The notes below the pieces were generated by a model. That model searched no databases. It was given only the letters and a program-made list of their open reading frames with translations, and was not told where the DNA came from. A stretch of 30,540 nt of DNA from Zychaea mexicana (Eukaryota; Mucoromycota; Mucoromycetes; Mucorales; Lichtheimiaceae): the NCBI RefSeq assembly GCF_025766255.1, contig NW_026516902.1, positions 1-30,540 on the forward strand, written 5' to 3'. The translations under genes were made by a program, and so were the position numbers. Below, piece after piece: positions 1-10,800 of the stretch; position 1 is the stretch's first letter, and each line of letters starts with the position of its first letter.

Positions 1-16
1 CATCGCATCATTCATA

Positions 17-244
17 ATGTCCAAAGTTTTCCATCTCAACAAAATGTCCAAGACCCATTTCAAGAGCAAGAGAATTCCACCTTTGAAAATTCTAACGTGT
101 AAATTTTGCGAAGAAACTGAACACGATCTGTTCAGTTGCGAGGTGTACATCGAATTGCACGACTACCTCATTATTTGCGAGGATTGCCGATGTGTTGGGC
201 TTGAATCATCTGAGAGTACGGAATGCATTAACTCGGGTAATTAG
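17..244 (+). CDS. Small cysteine-rich ORF of unknown function
   Basis: A 75-codon open frame near the left edge with an ATG start (MSKVFHLNKM...). It contains two CxxC pairs (CKFC near residue 28 and CEDC near residue 54) separated by an acidic/aromatic stretch with extra Cys and His, which is compatible with a small zinc-binding fold. I do not recognise the family. It may be the 3' exon of a gene or transposon that begins left of the window, or a chance ORF. No intron signal, partner or repeat ties it to the Helitron to its right. Confidence 0.25.
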   Translation: MSKVFHLNKMSKTHFKSKRIPPLKILTCKFCEETEHDLFSCEVYIELHDYLIICEDCRCVGLESSESTECINSGN

Positions 245-445
245 CGTTGACACGGTAAAATCATACAAATATTCTTACTGTGTATGACGTATTAACTTTG
301 GGCATTTTTTAAAGCAGTGACGGCATCCTTTTTTCTTAACCAAACAATAAAAACAATTTCCACAACTGTTTTCGACATCACTTTTAAGCAGATTACTTTG
401 AAAACATATTTTCAGCATTGTTTGAAGAACACTTGGGAGGCGGTA

Positions 446-545
446 GGGGGGCTTTGCCCCCCACCCGGGGTCTGAAGCAGAGCCCCAGTAAACTGGTCCC
501 TGGAGGACAGATGCTGACACGCAGCGAAGCAGAGGGACCAGTTTA
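446..545. repeat. GC-rich double hairpin block, resembles the Helitron 3' end
   Basis: The stretch holds a perfect 7-bp G-run hairpin (446-452 pairs with 456-462, loop TTT). It also holds a perfect 13-bp inverted repeat TAAACTGGTCCCT (489-501) / AGGGACCAGTTTA (533-545) with a loop containing GCAGCGAAGCAG. The same architecture recurs at 14,018-14,120 just before the Helitron 3' terminus: G-run/C-run hairpins, then ACACGGAGCGAAGCAG inside a hairpin loop. It is probably the 3' end of another Helitron copy or a related structured terminus. From 245 to 808 I see no coding sequence apart from this block. Confidence 0.5.
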
Positions 546-808
546 TTACACATAATTTTACACAGTGTACAGTAATCTTTACTTTTTTAGGCATATATCA
601 TTGTTAGATACGCCATCTCAATCTTCTAATCTTGACATGACCTTGAGCGTTGAGAATATAAGCAAAAAGTGCTTTTCAAAGAGAGTTTTGCTGCTGAGAT
701 CATAATAGTTATTGTGTGCAACAAAGAAACAAGAGCTGCACTGTATACTGCTCTTCTCTCTCCTCGCATTTCAATACTCACTTCTAATCTTCACTTCAAT
801 CAACAAAC

Positions 809-3290
809 ATGTGAACTCCAATTTGCCCTTCATGCGGCTTGCCCGGCCATCAACGCATTTCGCACCGCAACTGTCTTCATAATCCTGCTCGGTTGCAAAT
901 GCGTCAGCAAAATGAACTTGAAGCTGGAATTGAAACCGAAGAACGCGTTCCTATGTGTTCAAGCTGTGGGAAAGAGGGTCATCATCACTCCACCAACCGA
1001 TTGTGCCTAAACAATCCTGCAAACCAGGCTGCTCAAAACGTTAGTGACCATATCTATACCAGCTATACTTGCTATTCGTTGATACATAGTCATCGGCTGT
1101 CAGAAGCTTGAGCATTCAGTATATCAGCTAATGATCCTTTACTTCATGTAGATGCATAATATTGCCCGTGCTGTTGCAGCTGTGATTCCTCCCCGACACT
1201 ATTTTGGTCGCATAGACAGGGAATGCTCTAATTGCCATGCACGTCTTTGGATTCAAGAGCGCATCTCAAACTCTTCCCAAGTACGACCTGCATTTAGCCT
1301 ATGCTGTGACCAAGGAAGTGTCCAATTGTCACCCCTTTCCCCCACCCCTCCTGAAATTTCCCGTTTGTTGCATGGCACGGATGAGGCCTCCACCCAATTC
1401 TGCACAAACATCCGCGCATACAACAACTCCCTCAGTTTTACTTCGCTTGGTGTCCACGTTGATCAGACAGTAGCCAAGTCCATCGGTGGTGCGTGCAACT
1501 TCCGCATCCACGGTAGTGTCCACCATCGAATTGGGTCTATTTTGCCTGCCGACAACACAACAAGGCCCACTTTCACGCAAATCTACGTTCACGACCCGTC
1601 GACTGAGCTGCAAACCCGACAATCCGTCATAAACGCTACGTTGATCAATGAAACGCTACAGACCTTGCAGGATATGATGCACCGCATCAGCCCATTCACG
1701 ACATCATTTGGCAACATGGCCGAAATTGCTCACAATGAAGGCATGGCGGATGTGAGAATGGTTATCAGGGCTGAAGGGGTACCCGATGCTCGCCGCTACA
1801 ACCGCCCCACTGCTGGCGAAATTGGCATTTTGATCGTCGATGATAATGGTACAGATGTTGGCAATCGCGATATCGTTCTAAGAACGAGATCAATCAGCTA
1901 CAAAACATCAGTGAAATGCATCGCTTTTATGATGCTATGCATTATGTTCTCCTTTTCCCCTAAGGTATACTTACAGAAAATGATTTTGTCCTGAGTTCCA
2001 TCATGAGTTATTTCCATTGCATATTAAGTGTTCGTAATAGGAGATGAAGGCTGGACGATTGAGGCTCGCACTGATGCCGGCAGCACAATCACTGTCATGG
2101 ATTGGTACAAGTTCCGGCTCATGATACGCGGCAATGACAGTGATGCAAACAGACATGATCTTCATCGTTTCGGCAACCTGTATCAGCAATATATCACTGA
2201 TGTTTATGCAAAGATGGAGTCCAATCGTTTGAGCTTCATCCGCCGTAACCAAAACCATTTGCGTTCGGACCTGTATTGCAATATGGTAGACGCTGTGCAT
2301 CTTGGAGACAATGATATGACCAGTGTTGGACGGCGCGTTATCCTGCCATCATCCTTCATTGGTTCCCCTCGGCATATGCAGCAGCTGTACCAAAACGCAA
2401 TGAGTATTGTTGGTCGTTTCGGCAAACTGGACATATTCGTCACCTTTACTTGCAATCCTCGCTGGCCTGAGATTCAAGAAAATCTTCTTCCCGGTCAATC
2501 AGCATCTGATCGCCCTGATCTGTCAGCATGAGTTTTCAGATTGAAACTTAAGCAGCTTATGAACGATCTTACCAAGGATAAGATTCTGGGCACTGTTGTC
2601 GGACATGTCCATACAGTAGAGTTTCAGAAGTGTGGTCTCCCACATGCCCATATATTACTTATTCTTGCTGGAGAAGATAAGCCTACTAGCCCAGCCCACT
2701 GTGATGCAATTGTTTCTGCCCAACTTCCCGACAGCAATCATCCTGCACGCGCGACAGTTGAACGGCATATGATGCATGGTCCTTGCGGGCTTCTCGACCC
2801 ACGCTCACCATGCATGGTCGATGGTAGATGCTCGAAGCACTACCCTAAACAGTTTTCTGACGAGACACAATGGAACGACGACGGTTACCTGCTTTATGTG
2901 AGACCTGATAATGGTGACTATGTCACCAAAAATCGCGTTAATCTCGACAATCGCTGGGTTGTACCGCACAACATATACCTTTGTGCCAAATATGATGCTC
3001 ACATCAACGTCGAAATCTGCTCCTCCATACAGTCCATCAAATACGTTTATAAGGGCCACGATCGTGCATCTGCCATAGTGTCACAGCGTCAAGCGACGAT
3101 GATGATGGTCAACCAATAGACGAGATCCGCACCTACCTCGACGCCTGCTATGTCTCCGCTTCAGAGGGTTGCTGGCGTTTGTTTTCGTTCTCCCTTCACC
3201 AAGAATTTCCTGCGCACCAGCGTTTGGCCGTCCACTTGGAAGATGAACAAACTGTTCATTTCGATGAGGATGATACACTCTTTCTGGAAA
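809..3290 (+). pseudogene. Helitron Rep/helicase, N-terminal and Rep part
   Basis: The likely ATG is at 809, immediately followed by TGA (812-814). Two zinc knuckles follow (CPSCGLPGH near 824, CSSCGKEGH near 959). A good intron is 1040-1151 (GTTAGT, GCTAAT branch, TGTAG). Then comes the Helitron N-terminal region (PYNFRIHG/HHRIGS-type block near 1495) and a second intron 1965-2040, preceded by a TAA where family members have the Tyr of FPYGDEGW. The Helitron_like_N domain runs 2041-2530, with TGA 2529-2531 in frame. The HUH motif is PHAHILL near 2643. The tyrosine motif near 3039 reads KYVYKG and looks shortened by four residues. One-base frameshifts lie near 1880 and near 3090. After 3090 the frame reads DEIRTYLDA... 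up to the insertion at 3290. The protein would nick and transfer one DNA strand during rolling-circle transposition; this copy cannot make it. Confidence 0.85.
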
Positions 3291-3464
3291 CTTTTTGCGC
3301 ATACTATGTGTAACATTTTGCGCCAAGCACAAGGAATGGTTTGCAAGTTGCTAAAAATAAACTTTGTCCAGTGATCAGAAAAGACTTGGCACGCCACAAT
3401 TTTTATATTTCGCATATATCACGACTGCAGCTCCTAGCATCTTTTTCTGCAATCTATATTCAAA

Positions 3465-4775
3465 ATGATCTCGTTCATTCATGAAGATGGGTTGGGAAAT
3501 ATGATGGATGAAGATGGAAAAGATGTCATTATGATGGAAAGCGGTAGCCATCTGTTCCCGGTGGAGATGATCACGGATTACGATCATTACATTTACATGA
3601 AACTGCCTGAACGAATGGTGGTCACGAAAGCTGGGTCAGATGAGGTGAAACAGGAAGAGTCCATAACACCAAACCGCAAATCCTATCGATGTTACAAGGA
3701 TGATGAAAAAGAGGAGCTCTTTTTTCTGGTGTACGAGAAAGGCATGTCAGTACGAGCTGCGGCCCTACAACTGCAGATCAAACCACGTACAGCGCAATAT
3801 TGGGTTCAGCAAGATCAAAAAGAACCAAAAGATCAGATCGTGAGCAATGTGAGTGGCGGTAGGCCACCAGGACGACCACCAAAGCTAGTCGAAAAGCACC
3901 GGCAATTCCTGATTGATTTGATTGATGAAAAGCCCTCACTTGTGCTAGACGAGATCATGGCAAGTTTGACGGAGCAGTTTGCCGACCTCGACATCAAGAA
4001 AAGTGCATTACACGATTTCATGACCAAAAAATGCAAGATTAGCCTGAAGCGGGCCCATCTTTAATCAGTTGAACGAAACAACCCTGAAAAAATCGAAGAT
4101 CGACATGCTTAGGTAACAAAGTGGCTGCAAACTGATATAGACTATCTGAGCAATTGTGTGTTTGTAGACGAAGCCGCGTTCCACATCAACATGAAGCGCT
4201 CATATGTTTAGTCGAAAAAGGGCTCTCGTGCAATTGTCAAGGTGCCAAAAACCAGAGCGATGACAACAACCATTCTCGGTGCAATCTCTCCATTTGGTGT
4301 GGTAAACGTTTCGGTGCGACGTCCAAAGGCAATGGCTCCATCCAAAATGTGTAAAACAGCAGGCAGTAGCAGAACTGTCGACCAGACAACGAGCAAGCGT
4401 GGAACTGTCACTGGCCACTACTTTAACTTCCTCTCGAGTACAATAGACGTTCTAGACAGACACGAAATGTTCAAGGACAATTATATTGTGATGGATAATG
4501 CGCCTATCCACCAACACGAGGGCATCCGCAAGTATATAGAAAGCCGTGGATATCGCTGCATATACCTCCCGCCCTATTCACCAGAACTGAATCCGATTGA
4601 GCAATTTTGGTCCATTTGTAAAAGCAAGCTCAAGAGAGAGCAGCTTTTGGAAGAAGAGACCTCGACAATCCAAATCCAAATGGCTTGCAATCAGATTCTT
4701 ATTGGCGATCTTCGAGGATTTTGCAAATATTCTATTGCTAAATTCGATGATTGCTTGAATAGAAGGCCAGTTTAA
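3465..4775 (+). pseudogene. Tc1/mariner (IS630 superfamily) DD34E transposase with three stops
   Basis: A single frame of 437 codons from ATG 3465 to TAA 4775. It is broken only by TAA 4062-4064, TAG 4110-4112 and TAG 4209-4211. Order of parts: an acidic N-terminus, a helix-turn-helix (GMSVRAAALQLQ...TAQYWVQ), an AT-hook-like GRPPGRPPK linker, then the DDE_3 catalytic domain. The latter shows VDEAAFHINM (first Asp), MDNAPIH (second Asp, codon 4494) and NPIEQFW (Glu, codon 4599). There are 34 residues between the last two acids. The two TAGs sit where relatives carry Trp (for example before SKKG), so G-to-A changes explain them. It would cut and paste DNA at TA sites. The copy is inactive. Confidence 0.9.
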
Positions 4776-4777
4776 TA

Positions 4778-4858
4778 AAATGCTTTTGCGCGTTTTGCAA
4801 ACTGAACAATTGACGTTTGGAAAAAGTTGCTCCTTGGTTACACAAACATTTATTTAGG
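4778..4858 (+). repeat. 3' flank of the Tc1-like gene, copy 1
   Basis: The sequence from AAAATGCTTTTGCGC through TTGCTCCTTGGTTACACAAACA is found again, diverged and in the same orientation, at 7,636-7,735. Both copies keep the core AAAGTTGCTCCTTGGTT. This marks either a terminal region of the Tc1-like element or a second truncated copy of it inside the same insertion. Confidence 0.7.
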
Positions 4859-4955
4859 GAAAAATGACGAACGATGTAAAGCAGTACAACAAGTGAAGGG
4901 GAGTGAAGGGGAAAGAAATGAAGTAGGAGGGGGGGTTTTTTTTTGCAAAAGGCTT

Positions 4956-6735
4956 TCAGTTATATCTGATGGTGCACTCTCTAGCCTTTGAGCTCGATTT
5001 GTCCGTCATAGAAAACAAGGTAGCAATTTCCTGCAATTTAGAGGGTGGCGCACTGGTGAATGAAGGAGTGTCATAGACGCAGCAACTCCAAAAGATAGAA
5101 GTAACACGCAGCAGCATACTCAGATTCTTGGGTGTGATGAACGAATGAAGTGATGCCAAAGAGTTTGGCACAGTAAGCCGGCCAATCTTTAATATGGTAT
5201 GTAAATGACGGCCAAGTTCTTGCACCACAAAAAAAATCAGGTGAAATCCTATAGTGAATAAACGAATTTACGGTTTAACGTGCGCCTTCCACAGAAATCT
5301 TCCTCTTTGTTGAATCTTACCATTGATTTGGAAAGAGATAATTGGGTGGCCGTTTTTTTGGGCGGCATTCCTTAATAGGACAGCAAGCTTCATTGTGTCG
5401 ATACAAAGCGATTGATTGGTTGTACTGTCGTCCCCAGGTTTCACTTCACCATAGCCCAAGGACAGACCTAACTTGAGCTGGACGACAGTGGACACGATGG
5501 CGTCAGGTCGTATTTGGGGCACCGTTTCCTCCATTTTGTTTGGCCAGTGCAACAGAACTTTCTTGGTGACATCCACAAGTATTGACGCAAGCAAAGGATT
5601 AAAGAACCGTGTTTGTAAGTCGACCTCGCCAAACTTCCCCTGGTCCGCGATAGGGTTTTGTGGCATATTGATGAGCCTATGAGCAGAGCGAGAATAAAAC
5701 GGAAAGATAAGTGAGCCAATGAAGGTTGAACAAACGTCATACACAAAACTTATATATCAGCAATGCCTTCTATTACATTTGCCCGTAAGTCGTTTATACT
5801 GGAGGCCAGGGTCAAAAGTTGAAGTCTGGCTTGCTTTGGGCTCATGGTTTTCGCGGCGATTGCAGAAACAACGTCAACAATGATCATGAAGTCGGTTGGG
5901 GTAAATCTAGAGCAAGGGGTAGGCGCTTTGTCAAGTAACATTTTTGTCTGATGTGACATCGCTTCGTCGAGAAGCTCCTAGCCAAAAACTGCCATTTTTG
6001 CATCGCTGTGTTGCTCTGGAGCCAAAAAAAGAACGTTAGCCAAAGCTAAGATTTCTTGGACATTGGGTTCTAATGGACAAGGTTTTGATATATTGTCTGC
6101 CATGCACTGATACTGCCAGAATTTTGCAGTGACGGGGCCAATAATCCAGTGATCCTGTATGTCTGCTGTCGAAGTAGTTGCTAACGCTGGCACTGATGAA
6201 TCGAGCTTGTCTTTGCTTAGTGTTGAAACACGTGTGTCTGTCATTGATGGTGATAGTGATTGTGAGACAGGTGTGCCTGCGGTTGCTACGACTGGTGGGA
6301 CAGACGTGCCTGGGTAGCCAACTGGTGTGGTAGGTGCTTGCGAAGTCATGGTTACAGGCGCTGGTTCAGACACATGATACTTCGCCACGGATGACTTGAT
6401 CTCTTGAGTGTTGGAAATCAAAAGATTGTTCGCAGCCTCTGAGCAGTTGTCATTTGCTTCTGCTAAAGCTTGGGCGCGTCGTTGGTTACGCCATAACTCA
6501 GTACAGTCTATGGTTTTTCGCCATGTTCAAATTCGTCTTGAAGTCGACTTTTGTGCTCTTCTGGTATATGAGAGTCCAAGATTATATTGTAACGCGAATG
6601 GCAATGCTGGCGGTCATAGTGCTTGAACGTGATCGCAAATGTTTGGACAGACAGATTGGCTACATTGTCGATGCACCAATGGACATCAACAGCTTTAATG
6701 CGTGGTCGCTTTCTGGTTAATGTCGATAATGACAT
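4956..6735 (-). pseudogene. Fungal family protein with PD-(D/E)XK nuclease-like motif, decayed
   Basis: Fragments in order on the minus strand are: 6735-6508 (ATG at 6735; WCIDNVANLSVQ...), about 6500-5750 (Arg/Gln-rich helix, Ser/Thr/Pro linker, then conserved helices), about 5720-5321, and 5248-4956 (TAA end). The last two are joined by a clean 72-nt intron (5320-5249, GTAAGA...CTATAG), giving QING|FHLIFF. The third fragment holds GKFGEVDLQTRFF and RPDAIVS...GYGEVKPG: an Asp and, 19 residues on, E-V-K, the acidic/lysine pattern of PD-(D/E)XK nucleases. I recall similar proteins as a large family in Mucoromycota without an assigned function; the nuclease link is inference. In-frame TAG 5980-5978 and TAA 5752-5750, plus unresolved frame changes near 5750 and 6508, suggest a pseudogene, although one more intron near 5749-5681 is possible. 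Confidence 0.6.
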
Positions 6736-6957
6736 CTTGCGCCTAACTTTGCTTTCTTTGGTTCCCGAGTCTTTATCTATTGATAAGCGAAAGCAAAAGA
6801 AATGATCATCTCCCAGCACCAATCATTTCCCAGCACCCAACAGACCAAGTGTGACTGTCAAAATAAAGCTGGCCTAGAACATTTTTGTTTTTCTGTTTTC
6901 CTTGTTCACCTTCTGTCATTATTGTTTTCATCTTTTGCAAAGGCATTGAGATGCTCG

Positions 6958-7172
6958 AGTCAGTAGGTTGTGCATTTGACCAGCTGAACCTCTCTTGACA
7001 CCAACCCTTGGGGATGCATCATTGAATTTGCCTCCTGGAATTGGGTTCTCTCTGCCGGAAGGGATTCTTGAGTCAGTAGGCTGTGCATTTGACCAGCTGA
7101 ACCTCTCTTGACACCAACCCTTGGGGCTGCATCACAGAATCTGCCTCCTGGAATTGGGTTCTCTTCCTTTAC
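6958..7172. repeat. 113-bp tandem duplication
   Basis: AGTCAGTAGG begins a unit at 6958 that is repeated at 7071 with few changes through TTGGGTTCTCT, giving about 1.9 copies. It is noncoding as far as I can see. A poly-T run follows at about 7217-7232. The rest of 6823-7630 shows no gene. Confidence 0.9.
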
Positions 7173-7635
7173 AAAGGGTGTATTTTGGAGTTTTGCTTGT
7201 GAATTTAACGCCAAGTTTTTTTTTTTTTTTTACATAGAGTGGCACGAATACATGTCCAACACCAGCAACAACGACGATAGTGCAAACAGGGCATCTTTAC
7301 TGTAAACGTTTTCAGAGCTAAAGAAGACAAATTGAGCTTGCTGTACAAGCAACCATATGTGGATATAGAGTCAACTACACTGTATGCAACATTCGCAAAA
7401 ATTGCTGCAGCAATTGTAGTAGCTGTGGAATTTTAGAAGTTTAATGCAAACAATGAAACCCTTTAGCACAAACACAGCAATATTTTGTAAATGAGACATG
7501 ATAATGTGTATAACTTTGCTGATATAAAAACCTTGAATGTTTATCTAGCTCTTTGACGAGCACTCCCATCACTTTTGACTCCTTTAATAAAATAGTTTTG
7601 CTTCGATAATTGCTCCAGTGGCAATGACACCTCTA

Positions 7636-7735
7636 AAATGCTTTTGTGCATACGTAATACATTGGCCATGGGTAAACTAAACAATTGACAATTGGAAAAA
7701 AGTTGCTCCTTGGTTGCACAAACACTTTATTAGAA
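7636..7735 (+). repeat. 3' flank of the Tc1-like gene, copy 2 (diverged)
   Basis: Same orientation and core (AAAGTTGCTCCTTGGTT, ACAATTGAC) as 4778-4858, with an extra ~20-bp segment GCATACGTAATACATTGGCC. It lies just inside the right end of the composite insertion. Confidence 0.65.
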
Positions 7736-7771
7736 AATGGGCAATTTGTTTCTCGATGTGTGCGCAAATAA

Positions 7772-7847
7772 TTTCTGGAAAGAGTGTACTCCGCGGAATG
7801 TAATCGAAGGCCGTACGCATGAAACAACTTTGACAGCATGGTTTTAG
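7772..7847 (+). pseudogene. Helitron coding fragment between the two insertions
   Basis: After the right copy of TTTCTGGAAA the frame reads ...VIEGRTHETTLTAWF and then TAG (7845-7847). TTLTAWF is a conserved Helitron segment between the Rep and helicase parts. The hAT target duplication (7841-7848) begins inside this motif. The fragment proves that both insertions hit one Helitron copy. It is one base out of frame with the sequence left of 3290. Confidence 0.85.
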
Positions 7848-7848
7848 T
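7841..7848. repeat. Left target-site duplication of the hAT element
   Basis: GTTTTAGT, identical to 11,476-11,483. The exact 8-bp length is the hallmark of hAT insertion. Confidence 0.93.
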
Positions 7849-10800
7849 TAAGGGTCCTCACGGGCCGGGCCGGGACGGTTCTCTGCCAGAACCGTCCCAA
7901 GCACAATGTACATCAGAACCGACTCGACCCGGCCCGAGAACCGACCCAAGAACCGAGATTAGAACCGAGTTCTTCAACTGCAATTTCAAGAGGGATGGAA
8001 TTACACAAGATTACAATGATAATCGCGTGAATCGAAGGGAAGGCGTAATTATTGTAGTGCATAGCGAAATTTGTGCATAGAAAATGTGTTTTATTTCAAT
8101 TGTGGATATACAGTATGACCGTGCATGGTTGATTGTTGAATTAAAGTATGAAATGTGTTCTAATCGCTGATCTGGTGGGGGAATTTCAGAGAATGCCGGA
8201 AAAAAGATTGCTGTATCAATTGTGTAATGACGTGTGTACAGATTGCTGAGAAGAGAATTTTGACGTGCCTTTGGTTTGGTTCGCAGCATTAAACGCTGCG
8301 TGCTCAGCAGTGCTAATTATACTTATACTGCTAGTAACGAATGGACACGAACGATTAAAGGAAGAACACTGAAAGCAAAAATCGCGCACTCAGCAGTGGT
8401 ACAGCTCAGCATGCTGCTGACTTCTAAAAACTTCCTTTTACGAAATGACAGGCGAGGTATTACTTAGCACTATTTGAAGAGAAGCTGCCGTTTGGTATCA
8501 TTATCCTCAACGCGTCATGAAAAGTATAAAAGCAACAACTTTATTTTTGGGCAAAATAACTCAACTATTTACTTACATACAGCTTGAACCATTCTACTCT
8601 ATATCCGTACCTTTTTATATCACATCCAACGCAATGACCTACCCAAACTACTCAGTTGGCTCCAGCTCTGACGACGCTCGTGATGCTCTTTCTGATCGCG
8701 TAAGATTAATCTAGGATACTCCATCATATGCAATATCACCTGCAACCAGCTGATGATAGTACCATTTTATAGAGAGAGTCCAGCCGTAATTCGTCCTTAT
8801 CCAACACAAGTCGTTCGTTATCAAGTTTTGTTCCTCCTTCCCTAGCCCGTGATCAATCCAACGTCTCCATGGCGTCAGTCGGTTCGCATGTAATGGACAC
8901 TGATGAAGAGTGCTTCGATGATTCCGCTTCCATGATCGACCACCAAGAAATCACACAGCTTGCCGGTGACGGCGCGAACATTGACACGAGCGGTAAAGAA
9001 AAGCAGTCAGTAAGCAGCTGGGTTCTCACTCATGAATACGGCAAACGCGTCTCTATCAACAGTCAACCGAAAATCAAGTGCCAGCGGCCTGGTTGCAACA
9101 AGGTGTACGACGCAAAGCAAGGTAATACGTCTGGGCTTGTGAAGCACCTGAAGAATGTCCATCGAATCACGCAAACAACTGGTCCGCACGTTCAGGGGAA
9201 CAAGCGCCAAGCCGGCCCAATGGACCAGCATTTCGAATTTAAGCGTAAGCGTACGTTTGAAAAGGGCGCCTTCCAGCGACAATTCGTCAAATTTTTGGTC
9301 AAGAGCAAGCTCCCATTTACTTTGGCCGAAAGCGAAGAATTGCAGGAGTTGTTCTACATGGCACAATCAGCACCTACGTAAGAATCCGTCAAGCTTTTGA
9401 ATGCTGACAGTATGTCGAGAAAGGTAAACTTCGTTTCATGTTTTGTTAAACAAGGATTCAGACATATACTTAACTTTCACTGAAATAGCTGGACGAAGAA
9501 TACGTCAGAGCCAAAGAACAAACCGCCGCCTTGCTCAAGAGCGTGCCAAAAACTTCTTGCACCGTCGACAGCTGGACCAGCCCATTCCGGCAAGAATTCC
9601 TTGGTGTGACAGCACACTGGATGTGCAGATCGACATGGACTCTGCAAGAAGTTCGCCTAGGGTTCCAGCCTTTGGAAGGTCCACATACTGGAGAGAACCT
9701 TGCCGACGCCTTCTTGAAAGTCTTAGATGAGTTCGATCTTTGTTCGAGGCTTTTCACAATTACTAGTGACAACGCATCGAATATGACCAAGATGATGACC
9801 GTAATTGAACGACGCGCGAAAGAGAAAGATTGGTAAGTTACTGGGATTATGCTGCTTTGCCAAGATACTCATAAAAAACTATGTACTCACCAACAACTTA
9901 TAAAACCAAGGCCATTCCGCAAAGACATCCATCATATCCCTTGTGTTGGACACGTCCTTAACTTGGCAGTTCAGGATATCCTGCGAGTTGGTCTTTCAGC
10001 GCAGGCACCAGAAGAAGAAATCGTTGACGACGACGAAGAACAAATGCCTACCAACTCTAATGTACTGGTCAAACTACGAAGAGGCGTTACCAAGATAAGG
10101 TAGTCATCAGTTAATTAAGCATTAAACTATTTTTCAAGTGATTAATAGGTTTTGATCTATTACCTTAGATCGTCACCGCAACGCTTACAGAAGTTCCTGC
10201 GTACCTTGAACAACGAAGGCTGTCCCAAACTCAAGCTCATTCCTGATGTCCGTACTCGTTGGAATTCGACGTTTGAAATGATCACGCGGGCTATCGCGGT
10301 CGAGGCTGGCTACAACGCAATGTGCACTGAGGCGCTGGCACAGTATAGGTTGACTGCACAAGAATGGGAGCGCCTGAAGCAGATCCGTGCTCTCCTTGAG
10401 CCGTTCGAGAAAGTGACCAAGAGGTTGTCAGCCAGCAAGTCGCATGCCACCATCAACCTCACCATCCTTTGCTATAACCATCTGATGGACAGGCTTGAGG
10501 ACCATAAGACCAGCCCATCCACACCCATCGACCTGTGCGAAGCAGCGGAAGTCGGTCTCGTTAAGCTGCGAAAGTATTACGCCAAGACTGACACATCCAA
10601 CGTTTATGCGTGCGCCACTGCAATGGATCCTAGCCTGAAGTTTGTCTGGTGGGCTAAGAGCGGCTGGGAAAGGGAATGGCAGGAGTATAGCCAGCAAATT
10701 GTCTGGGATACCTGGTCGACGTTCAAGGATCGCGCGGATGTCGATATCGAAGTGAGCGAGCAGCTGCAGGAGATGTATGCATTGTACTGGATCGACCGAA

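Larger units (their letters stand above)
3291..7771. mobile_element. 4.5 kb composite insertion inside the Helitron, 10-bp flanking repeat
   Basis: TTTCTGGAAA occurs at 3281-3290 and again at 7772-7781. Helitron coding sequence runs up to the first copy and resumes after the second. Outer ends are similar in inverted orientation: CTTTTTGCGCATAC on the left and, reverse-complemented, TTATTTGCGCACAC on the right. A 10-bp duplication fits Mutator-like elements rather than Tc1 (TA), so the Tc1-type transposase inside may be a passenger. The insert also carries the minus-strand PD-(D/E)XK-like gene. No MuDR-type transposase is visible. Whether this was one event or several layered ones is not settled. 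Confidence 0.6.

Noticed and set aside
1965..2040. Frameshift instead of intron in the Helitron
   Set aside because: GTATAC...TAATAG at this place restores the GDEGW motif in phase after removal of 76 nt, so an intron is the better explanation. The preceding TAA is a separate mutation.
3291..4858. Stand-alone Tc1 element with TA duplication
   Set aside because: I could not find TA-flanked inverted termini around the transposase gene. The only clear flanking repeat is 10 bp and encloses the whole 4.5 kb.
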